NCBI GenBank assembly: GCA_964577205.1
Contig: CAZNYG010000053.1
Coordinates: 1 to 14,780, forward strand
Origin: CAZNYG01 sp964577205
GTDB lineage: Bacteria > Elusimicrobiota > Endomicrobiia > Endomicrobiales > CAIRNS01
Length of the DNA stretch: 14,780 nucleotides
Reading direction: 5' to 3'
Position numbers and translations under genes: made by a program. Positions 6,697 through 12,201 of the stretch are shown here, piece by piece (within the stretch, counting starts at the first letter, position 1; each line of letters begins with the position of its first letter). The notes under the pieces are model-generated. The model saw nothing but the letters and a program-made list of their open reading frames with translations, did no database searches and was not told where the DNA came from.

Positions 6697-7439
6697 TGTT
6701 CACCGCCTTCGCTTACGCATACCCTGCCGGGCTCGGTCACCGTCGCCCGGAGCATGCGCCGGGACGCGGCATTGGTCACTCGTATGACTTCCCCCATACT
6801 GCCATCCTCGGCGGCAATACCGCGGGCGGTAATACGGCATCCGCCGTTTTCCGCCACGATCTCAACCGCGTCGCCGCGATTGATCATGGACGGAACCGCG
6901 ATCATCGCGGACATGATGAGGGTACCGACGCCCACGCGCAGCTTCGTTCTCTTTCCAGCGAGCTGTTCAGCGGAAGTATAATAGTTCCGTTCAAGGCCGG
7001 AAACGTCCCTGCGCTGCAGGGTTATGTCCGCCGGGCTGATGACGGCGTCCCGCGGCAGCGGGCGCTGCGCGACCGCCACTTCCTCGTACACCCGTACCAT
7101 TAAACGCGGGTACGCGACGGCCACTTTGCGGCCGTCCACTTTTACCGTGACCGGGATCGAGACACTCCCCGTGAAACGGGAGACCGATCCTTCGTCAACG
7201 GAGAATTGCACGTCGCCCTCGGGCACCGCCATATCCCGGGGCACGCTCAGCGTCTCGATCTCCAGGTTCCCGGCAAGCCAGGACAACTGCCTGCCGATGA
7301 ACGCGCGCGCGGCGCCGGCCAGTTCTTCTCCCTGTACCGTCACGACGGCGGTTCTGGCCGACTCAACGGCCATCACGCAGAGCGGGACAAGAAGAAGGAT
7401 GCTGAATACCGCGACGGTGATATTCATGATTCGTTTCAT
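6693..7439 (-). CDS. flgA: P-ring assembly chaperone FlgA
   Basis: This periplasmic chaperone for FlgI has a Sec signal (MKRIMNITVAVFSILLLVP, cleavage after VMA), an N-terminal beta region, and a SAF domain from about residue 122: AQRPLPRDAVISPADITLQ then AGKRTKLRVGVGTLIMSAM. The conserved tail is GDAVEIVAENGGCRITARG followed by IRVTNAASRR. I chose ATG at 7439 (248 residues). The frame is also open to a TTG at 7454 that overlaps the flgG stop and would add five residues before the signal peptide. Neither start has a clear Shine-Dalgarno, so coupling to flgG translation is likely. The 3' end overlaps flgH by the ATGA motif. Confidence 0.9.
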   Translation of the reverse strand: MKRIMNITVAVFSILLLVPLCVMAVESARTAVVTVQGEELAGAARAFIGRQLSWLAGNLEIETLSVPRDMAVPEGDVQFSVDEGSVSRFTGSVSIPVTVKVDGRKVAVAYPRLMVRVYEEVAVAQRPLPRDAVISPADITLQRRDVSGLERNYYTSAEQLAGKRTKLRVGVGTLIMSAMIAVPSMINRGDAVEIVAENGGCRITARGIAAEDGSMGEVIRVTNAASRRMLRATVTEPGRVCVSEGGEQ

Positions 7440-7450
7440 TATGCGCGGGA

Positions 7451-8239
7451 TCAACGTACCAGGTTATTGGCCATGCTGATCATGTCGTCGGAAGTCTTGA
7501 TGACCTTGGAGTTCATTTCGTACGCCCGCTGCGCGAGGATCATCGTGACCATTTCTTCGACGACTTTGACGTTCGAGGACTCAAGGTATCGCTGGGCGAT
7601 GCTCCCTATTCCTTCGGATCCCGGCGTACCCGTCAGAGGGTCTCCCGAAGACTCCGTAGGAGCGTACAGGCTTTTCCCCAGGTTCGACAGTCCGGCAGGG
7701 TTAACGAAACGGGCCAGCTCGATGTTCCCTACGATAGTCGCCTCGGTGGAACCCGCCTGAAGCACCGAGACGGTGCCGTCCACGCCTACGTACACTTCCG
7801 TGGCATCCTGCGGGAGAGATATCTCCGGCTGGAGGACATATCCGTCGGCCGACACCAGTCGCCCGTCGGCGTCCTGCTTGAAAGCCCCTGAGCGGGTATA
7901 AGCCGTTGTACCGTCCGGAAGCGCGACCTGAAAGAATCCATCCCCTTCGACAGCCAGGTCCAATGGATTCTCCGTCTGCTGAAATTCGCCCTGCGAAAAG
8001 CTCTTTTGAATGTCGACCGGACGCGTCCCGAGGCCGACCTGAATGCCTGATGTGTTCTGCGTCGTGGCGGATGTCCTGGTGCCAGGCACCTGGTACGTCT
8101 GGTAGAACAGGTCTTCGAAATCGACCCGCATCTTTTTGAAACCCGCCGTGTTGACGTTCGACAGATTGTTCGCGATCACGTCCACGTTCATCTGCTGGGC
8201 AGACATGCCCGTCGCCGCCGTGTACAATGCCCTGAACAT
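7451..8239 (-). CDS. flgG: Distal rod protein FlgG
   Basis: The product has 262 residues, the same size as FlgG of enterics (260). The N-terminus MFRALYTAATGMSAQQMNVD is followed by VIANNLSNVNTAGFKKMR, the rod/hook family signature. The FlgG-type specific extension FEDLFYQTYQVPGT follows at about residues 39-52, and the C-terminal helix contains VEEMVTMILAQRAYEMNSKV. It forms the distal rod crossing the P and L rings and is exported without a cleaved signal. ATG at 8239 has the strong site AGGGAGG 4 bases upstream. The frame continues open for another 83 codons into the upstream repeat, but that extension is repeat-derived and lacks family similarity. Confidence 0.96.
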   Translation of the reverse strand: MFRALYTAATGMSAQQMNVDVIANNLSNVNTAGFKKMRVDFEDLFYQTYQVPGTRTSATTQNTSGIQVGLGTRPVDIQKSFSQGEFQQTENPLDLAVEGDGFFQVALPDGTTAYTRSGAFKQDADGRLVSADGYVLQPEISLPQDATEVYVGVDGTVSVLQAGSTEATIVGNIELARFVNPAGLSNLGKSLYAPTESSGDPLTGTPGSEGIGSIAQRYLESSNVKVVEEMVTMILAQRAYEMNSKVIKTSDDMISMANNLVR

Positions 8240-8257
8240 AGAACCTCCCTTATGTCG

Positions 8258-8420
8258 CATTCCGCAATAGCGGAACTTATTCCGCGTTCGCGGAATTGCC
8301 TCGCTCCGAATGGAAATGCTCCGCTCGGTGCTCCCCAAGGGAAACCTATGGTTTCCCTTCGGCGACCCGCTACACTGATTGCGGGTCTGAACCTTTCCTA
8401 AGTTGTTAGAACCGTACCGC
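8258..8420. repeat. Composite hairpin repeat, short unit A
   Basis: The chain of hairpins is TTCCGC-AATA-GCGGAA (8260-8275), then the near-palindrome TTCCGCGTTCGCGGAA (8280-8295), then a conserved block with CTCCGAATGGAAATGCTCC and GCTCCCCAAGGGAAACC, then GACCCGC (8364-8370) paired with GCGGGTC (8381-8387), and finally CTAA-GTTG-TTAG. It lacks two modules present in unit B. Confidence 0.9.
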
Positions 8421-8703
8421 TTCCGACAATAGCGGAACTTATTCCGCGTTCGCGGGACTTGTCCCCCATGTCTAGATTTGTCTTGCAAATCTATGGGGGG
8501 GTTGCCTCGCTCCGAATGGAAATGCTCCGCTTGGTGCTCCCCAAGGGAAACCGGTCTGGCTCCCTTCGGGATCCCCCGCCGCCGCGCCGTCGCGGCGGCC
8601 TGCGTGGCACGTTCGCGCCTATTCGCGCGAACACGCAGCCTTCGGCGACCCGCTACACTGATTGCGGGTCTGAACCTTTCCTAAGTTGTTAGAACCGTAC
8701 CGC
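8421..8703. repeat. Composite hairpin repeat, long unit B
   Basis: It has the same start, middle and end blocks as unit A, with two added modules. One is a bulged hairpin (8463-8499). The other, after AACCGGTCTGGCTCCC, holds GCCGCCGCG-CCGT-CGCGGCGGC (8578-8599) and TGCGT/ACGCA around GTTCGCGC/GCGCGAAC with a GGCAC bulge (8601-8637). Modules have clearly been gained or lost as whole hairpins. Confidence 0.9.
8463..8499. repeat. TGTC-bulge hairpin inside unit B
   Basis: The outer stem is CCCCCA (8463-8468) with TGGGGG (8494-8499); the inner stem is TAGATTTG (8473-8480) with CAAATCTA (8486-8493). A one-sided TGTC bulge lies at 8469-8472 and the loop is TCTTG. The same architecture with different paired bases occurs at 12048-12086. 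Confidence 0.85.
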
Positions 8704-8770
8704 ATTCCGCAACAGCGGAACTTACTCTCACATGGTCTGAACTTTTTTAACTTTCTCTGCACTGTCCTTA

Positions 8771-9490
8771 CTATACTCTTCCGACCTGGTTGACGGCTTT
8801 ATCCAGGGTTTCGTCCTGGGCGCGGATGGACTTCTGGGCGGATTCGAAACCCCGCATGGATTCTATGAGGCGGATCATTTCCGCGACGGAATTAACAGCC
8901 GACTGTTCAAGGAACCCGGCCGCCAGCGTCCCGGTCGCCTGTGTTTCATCGCCGTTCTCGATCACATAAAGGTTATCGCCGCTCTTCACGAACCGCCCGT
9001 CTTCGCCGCACCCTACAACGCGGATCCGGTCGGTTTCAATGCCGTCTATCATCACGCTGCCGTCCCCCCCGATGATCACCTGCCGGCCGGCGGGTATGTT
9101 TATCGTTCCGCCCTGTCCCAGCACCTGGTATCCCTGCGGAGTGACCAGCTCGCCGGTGGCGCTCAGGCGGAAGCTGCCGGAACGGGTATATTTCGTCCCC
9201 TCTTCCGTCTGCACCGCAAAGAACCCTTCACCGGAAACAGCGCAGTCCAGCGGGTTCCCGGTCTGCATCATGGGGCCCTGTTCCAGGCTGGTAACAACAT
9301 CCTCCACCCTGGGATTCTGCATCGCGTTCTTCTTTGTGGTAGTCGCTTTATCCAGATAGCTGTGAAAGACCGGCGTATCCTTTTTGTATCCGGTCGTGCC
9401 GGCATTCGCGAGATTATTCGCGGTTACTTCATGAGCCCTGGTCAACGCGAGCATTCCGCGGGCCGCGACTTCCATACCCTTAAGCAGCAT
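8771..9490 (-). CDS. flgF: Proximal rod protein FlgF
   Basis: This 239-residue rod-family protein begins MLLKGMEVAARGMLALTRAHE followed by VTANNLANAGTTGYKKD. It carries the mid-domain motif GNPLDCAVSGEGFFAVQT then YTRSGSF, and ends in a helix with VAEMIRLIESMRGFESAQKS. These features are shared by FlgF and FlgG. It is shorter than the FlgG in this window, lacks the FlgG-specific extension after the N-terminal helix, and precedes it, so FlgF is the better call. ATG at 9490 has AAAGGAG 6 bases upstream. A consensus sigma-54 promoter lies about 85 bases upstream, making flgF the first gene of the rod/ring operon. Confidence 0.9.
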   Translation of the reverse strand: MLLKGMEVAARGMLALTRAHEVTANNLANAGTTGYKKDTPVFHSYLDKATTTKKNAMQNPRVEDVVTSLEQGPMMQTGNPLDCAVSGEGFFAVQTEEGTKYTRSGSFRLSATGELVTPQGYQVLGQGGTINIPAGRQVIIGGDGSVMIDGIETDRIRVVGCGEDGRFVKSGDNLYVIENGDETQATGTLAAGFLEQSAVNSVAEMIRLIESMRGFESAQKSIRAQDETLDKAVNQVGRV

Positions 9491-9572
9491 AACCGCTCCT
9501 TTAAGATCCCTTCGACAACCGTCTTTTCGACCCTTTCAGCCCCCCGGAGATACCAATACCCACTTAATCATA

Positions 9573-9590
9573 TTGCAACAAACGTGCCAA
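9573..9590 (-). promoter_or_regulatory. Sigma-54 (-24/-12) promoter before flgF
   Basis: The minus strand reads TTGGCACGTTTGTTGCAA, an exact match to TGGCAC-N5-TTGC with the favoured flanks. GG is at 9587-9588 and GC at 9575-9576. Transcription would begin near 9563, giving a leader of about 73 bases. It would drive flgF and, if transcription continues through the repeat island, flgG-flgA-flgH-flgI-flgJ. Such promoters need an AAA+ enhancer-binding protein; none is encoded in the window. Confidence 0.88.
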
Positions 9591-9600
9591 CAACATGAAA

Positions 9601-9765
9601 GGCGTTCTCGAGTTCTCGTGTTCTTGTGTTCAAAGGAGAGATGTGCGGGGTTAAAAAGGCATGAAAAAAGCGCTCCTTTGTATTCGGATTTACGTTCCCT
9701 TTTTTAACGGCCCTGTTTTATGCCGTTAACACGAGAACAAAAGAACACACGAACACGAGAACGCC
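9601..9765. repeat. Inverted GTTCTYG-repeat island between pilZ and flgF
   Basis: The left arm GGCGTTCTCGAGTTCTCGTG plus TTCTTGTGTTC (9601-9631) is inversely repeated at 9728-9765, where the arm again ends in AACGCC. The interior has AAAGGAG/CTCCTTT (9633-9639 with 9673-9679) and AACGGC/GCCGTT inverted repeats. The right arm ends 8 bases from the pilZ stop; the left arm ends 10 bases before the sigma-54 promoter. It is the same element family as at 4351-4541. Confidence 0.85.
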
Positions 9766-9773
9766 TTTTTGCT

Positions 9774-10175
9774 TTATTTCTTTGCCTGTTGATCGAAAAT
9801 GAACTTGATGATCTGGTCCTGGACGGCGCTGTCGATCTTCTCGAACCGCAGCCTCACGATCTCCTTGCCCGGCGCCCGTCCGCTTTCCTTATGGAGTACC
9901 AGGCCGAACATCGAGGCGACCCCGTCGGAGAAAGTGGGCAGGATACACTCTATCGCGAGATACGATCCTTCCATGATCCCCGTATCCGCGAGCATCCTCA
10001 GCCCGCCGCCGCTGATGTCCAGCAGAATGCCTATCCTGAAACGGTGCGGAAGCAGGAGCTGTTTCAACACCGCTTCCCGGGGCGTAACGGCGGCATAACG
10101 GATCGGCACATCCGTTTTCATCCGGATGAACGTGCGTCGGTTCGCGGCGGGGATCATCTTTCTGAAGTCGGCCAT
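9774..10175 (-). CDS. PilZ-domain protein (probable c-di-GMP receptor)
   Basis: This 133-residue single-domain protein carries both PilZ binding motifs. The arginine motif is RRTFIR (Arg14 to Arg18, RxxxR) and the second motif is DISGGG (Asp53, Ser55, Gly58; DxSxxG). The remainder is a beta barrel (GSYLAIECILP, FGLVLHKESG) with a C-terminal helix ending KFIFDQQAKK. A protein of this type in a flagellar operon is likely to couple c-di-GMP to motility, as YcgR does, but it lacks YcgR's N-terminal domain, so its target is unknown. ATG at 10175 has no good Shine-Dalgarno; ATG at 10157 (MIPAANRR) is an alternative. The open frame upstream to 10253 reads through an intergenic repeat. Confidence 0.88.
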   Translation of the reverse strand: MADFRKMIPAANRRTFIRMKTDVPIRYAAVTPREAVLKQLLLPHRFRIGILLDISGGGLRMLADTGIMEGSYLAIECILPTFSDGVASMFGLVLHKESGRAPGKEIVRLRFEKIDSAVQDQIIKFIFDQQAKK

Positions 10176-10188
10176 AGTTTGACAACCC

Positions 10189-10300
10189 GGGTAACGAACG
10201 TAACGACAACACCGGGAACGAGGCCCGTTTACGGCTCGGAACCGCAAAGGCACGTGCGTCGGTCACGCGGCCCGTAACGTCTTTAACGGGCATCGTTACC
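10189..10300. repeat. Inverted GTAACG-type island between the sigma-54-like gene and pilZ
   Basis: GGTAACGA (10190-10197) is inversely repeated as TCGTTACC (10293-10300), the latter spanning the stop codon of the upstream gene. Extra GTAACG and AACGGG words lie inside both arms. It has the same position and layout as the other inverted islands but different arm sequence. No terminator U-tract is present. Confidence 0.6.
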
Positions 10301-11459
10301 GCGACAACTGTCCCGCCGGTTCCGCGAGTTGCCTCTTCCTTTCGTATGACGACTCGATCTTGAGGCTCACGCGGTACGAGTTGATGGCGCGGCGCGAGAG
10401 TTCAAGGCCATACCGTTCCTTGATAAGGGCGCGGATCTTTTCGTCGGAAAGCACGACCTTTTCCTGCTGGATGATCTCCCGGACGAGTTCCCGTTTACCC
10501 CACCGCTCATTCGGAAAGAAGAACTTGATCGGCATCTCTCCCCACGGTGTCGCGACGCTTTTCCCCTGCATGGCCCGGGAGATCAGGCCCAGGCTCACGC
10601 TGAACATGCTTGAGAGGTTCTTGAGAATGAACGGCCGCAGGTCGCCCGCTGCGCCGGTCTCAAGGTATTTCCCCTGAACCGTGATGATCGTTTCAAGGAT
10701 GCGGTAAACGATGCTTTTGCGGGTATTGATCAGTTCGAGTTTCTTGAGGAGATGCCGCATCTTCCGGTAATCCCCGGCCGCCAGGGCGCCTTCCTTATTC
10801 ATCGACTCCAGGCGGTCATAGTTGATCACGTAACGGCCCCTGACGAACGACGGCATGAAGAACCCGACGGTAAAGGCCCCGTTCACTTTCTCTATGGAAG
10901 CCACGCGCTGAAAATTCAACTGCCTGGACGGGTCGCCCGCGGTGGAAGACTCCGACCGCGTGGCAAGCATTTCATGATGCAGGAACACTGAATTGACAAG
11001 TTCGAAAATACGCGCCACTTCGCCCTCGGGAAGGCCGCTTTTTTCGACGATCTCCGGGATGGTCATGTCGTCATCGGCGTAAAGAAAGCACTGTTTGAAT
11101 TTCTCGGAGCCAAGCTTCCGGATAGCTTCGACGATGCTGCGATGCGACTCGACCAGCGATTCGATATCGTAGCTGCCGGACTGCGGAGTTATTTCCTCGT
11201 TCAGTTCAAGGAATTTCCCCCGGGCGAGATCGCTCCGCGGGAACCGGCGGAAACCGATGATCTTCTGTTCCCTCTGGTAGGTATAGCAGAATTTCCTGAA
11301 AAGAGGGTCGTCCTCGATCTTCCTGATGAAATCGTTGAACCCGGTCTCGGGCAATTCCATGAAGTTCGCGAGTTTCAGGCGCCCGAGCAGCTTGTGCATA
11401 AGCTCGGTGGACAATGCCGGCTCCAGCGTCTGGCGGAGCTCAAAACCGAATTCTTCCAT
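10296..11459 (-). CDS. Divergent sigma-54 (RpoN)-like factor with altered RpoN box
   Basis: The 387-residue product is shorter than RpoN (about 480). An N-terminal region (residues 3-55, FELRQTLEPALSTELM ... IRKIEDDPLF) resembles sigma-54 region I but with few glutamines. A central region (about 95-250) corresponds to the core-binding domain. Residues 275-315 (LRPFILKNLSSMF, then LISRAMQGKSVATPWGEM, then IKFFF) match the sigma-54 helix-turn-helix block whose consensus includes STVSR, KYVQTPRG and ELKYFF. The C-terminus has LSDEKIRALIKE followed by SRRAINSYRV (355-364), the RpoN-box position; the consensus is ARRTVAKYRE, so RR and YR are kept but T, V, A, K and E are changed. ATG at 11459 has CGGAGG 6 bases upstream; the frame extends to a TTG at 11480. 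It may be a flagellum-dedicated sigma-54 paralogue or a degenerate regulator. Confidence 0.87.
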   Translation of the reverse strand: MEEFGFELRQTLEPALSTELMHKLLGRLKLANFMELPETGFNDFIRKIEDDPLFRKFCYTYQREQKIIGFRRFPRSDLARGKFLELNEEITPQSGSYDIESLVESHRSIVEAIRKLGSEKFKQCFLYADDDMTIPEIVEKSGLPEGEVARIFELVNSVFLHHEMLATRSESSTAGDPSRQLNFQRVASIEKVNGAFTVGFFMPSFVRGRYVINYDRLESMNKEGALAAGDYRKMRHLLKKLELINTRKSIVYRILETIITVQGKYLETGAAGDLRPFILKNLSSMFSVSLGLISRAMQGKSVATPWGEMPIKFFFPNERWGKRELVREIIQQEKVVLSDEKIRALIKERYGLELSRRAINSYRVSLKIESSYERKRQLAEPAGQLSR

Positions 11460-11604
11460 CAGAAACCTCCGGAAAGACAATGAAAAGTGAAAAATGTAAA
11501 ACTGAACGTCTATGACTGCAAAACCTGCCTTCTGATGTTACGCAAAGCTGCCTGTGTAAGTGAACTGATGTCGTATCTATCGCCGTCATTTTACACTTTT
11601 CACT
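11460..11604. repeat. Inverted TGTAAAGTG-repeat island before the sigma-54-like gene
   Basis: The arm at 11481-11502 (TGAAAAGTGAAAAATGTAAA) is inversely repeated at 11588-11612 (TTTTACACTTTTCACTTTAC), the latter overlapping the last codons and stop of the upstream small gene. Between them lies an imperfect direct repeat: GCAAAACCTGCCT (11518-11530) and GCAAAGCTGCCT (11542-11553). No promoter was recognised. Confidence 0.75.
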
Positions 11605-11922
11605 TTACACTTCTATGTCGATATGATGCCCGTCGCCGTCACCGGCGCCCTCGTCCTCCCCGCCGGATCTTTTCGACGGATGCTTCTTTTCGGATCCCTG
11701 TTCCGTCTGGCCGCCAGCGTTTCCTTCTTTCTTTTCCGTGATGCGGTCTTTCTCGGCCTTGTGCGAAGACACCACCTGGCGGTTGTCCTGTTCCGTCTTG
11801 GCGATCATCTGCCCGGCGGCCTGCTGCTGGGCGATGGCCGCTTCCTTGTGCTGTACCTGCTGCACTTTCTGCACGCTCTCGATCTGCGACAACTGTGTCC
11901 GGATATTGAGGGAATCACCCAT
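11605..11922 (-). CDS. Small charged hypothetical protein of the flagellar operon
   Basis: The product has 105 residues and no recognised enzyme or membrane domain. The N-terminal half (MGDSLNIRTQLSQIESVQKV, then QQVQHKEAAIAQQQAAGQMI) is predicted helical and glutamine-rich, likely coiled coil. The C-terminal half is extremely polar (KKEGNAGGQTEQGSEKKHPS, GGEDEGAGDGDG) and ends HHIDIEV. Similar short proteins with a charged middle and a terminal G-x-x-IDI motif occur, from memory, in flagellar/chemotaxis clusters of other bacteria, but the function is unknown to me. ATG at 11922 is preceded by AGGAG with good spacing; the open frame to 12009 is repeat-derived. The last two codons coincide with an intergenic repeat arm, so the C-terminus may have been trimmed by repeat insertion. 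Confidence 0.7.
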   Translation of the reverse strand: MGDSLNIRTQLSQIESVQKVQQVQHKEAAIAQQQAAGQMIAKTEQDNRQVVSSHKAEKDRITEKKEGNAGGQTEQGSEKKHPSKRSGGEDEGAGDGDGHHIDIEV

Positions 11923-11934
11923 GACACCGCTCCT

Positions 11935-12201
11935 GAAAAACGAAAATTGTAAAATGAAAAATGTAAAACAATAAACCACAGGGGCGGGCTTTACCCGCCC
12001 GGACGACACTTCATCGACGGAACATGAACAGAAAGCGGTTGTGCCTGTACCCCTTGTCTTGATTTGCCATGCAAATCAAAGGGGTATGAAGCCCGCCACT
12101 ACGCAACCACATCCCCTACTGTGCCTCAGTCCGCGCCTCCATTAGCATCGCGCGCGGCACCGCTTTATACTTTACACTTTACATTTTTCACTTTTACTTT
12201 T
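11935..12201. repeat. Inverted TGTAAAGTG-repeat island between cheA and the small gene
   Basis: The arm at 11943-11970 (AATTGTAAAATGAAAAATG) is inversely repeated at 12165-12200 (ACTTTACACTTTACATTTTT), which abuts the cheA stop. Nested inside are GGGCGGG-CTTTA-CCCGCCC (11982-12000), the TGTC-bulge hairpin (12048-12086), and GTGCC...GGCAC (12121-12160), which shares CAGTCCGCGC with the interior of the 4351-4541 island. No gene, U-tract terminator or promoter was recognised. Confidence 0.8.
12048..12086. repeat. TGTC-bulge hairpin, second copy
   Basis: The outer stem is TACCCCT (12048-12054) with AGGGGTA (12080-12086); the inner stem is TTGATTTG (12059-12066) with CAAATCAA (12072-12079). The one-sided TGTC bulge is at 12055-12058 and the loop is CCATG. 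Compared with 8463-8499, both stems differ in sequence but keep full pairing and the same bulge. Confidence 0.85.

Larger units (their letters stand above)
8240..8770. repeat. Composite hairpin-repeat island between flgF and flgG
   Basis: This 531-base stretch has no credible gene. It consists of two tandem units of one repeat (8258-8420 and 8421-8703) plus a truncated third start (8704-8725). The short AT-richer remainder to 8770 shows nothing recognisable. Each unit is a chain of short inverted repeats. It separates flgF from flgG, which are usually adjacent, so the island has probably been inserted into the operon. Confidence 0.9.

Noticed and set aside
6040..6981. 313-codon open frame on the plus strand
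   Set aside because: It is antisense to flgH and flgA, rich in Arg, Ala and His as expected for a shadow frame, and lacks any recognised motif.
8240..8488. N-terminal extension of flgG into the repeat island
   Set aside because: The extra 83 codons are translated repeat; the strong Shine-Dalgarno and family-typical N-terminus are at 8239.
8604..8622. TGGCAC in the repeat as a plus-strand sigma-54 promoter
   Set aside because: The -12 element is absent (CGCC instead of TTGC), it is part of a repeated hairpin, and there is no plus-strand gene.
8258..8725. CRISPR array
   Set aside because: Repeats are hairpin chains in tandem, with no regular unique spacers of equal length and no cas genes.
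9666..9728. Terminator in the pilZ-flgF island
   Set aside because: The AACGGC/GCCGTT hairpin has its T-run on the wrong side for minus-strand transcription, and no plus-strand gene needs it.
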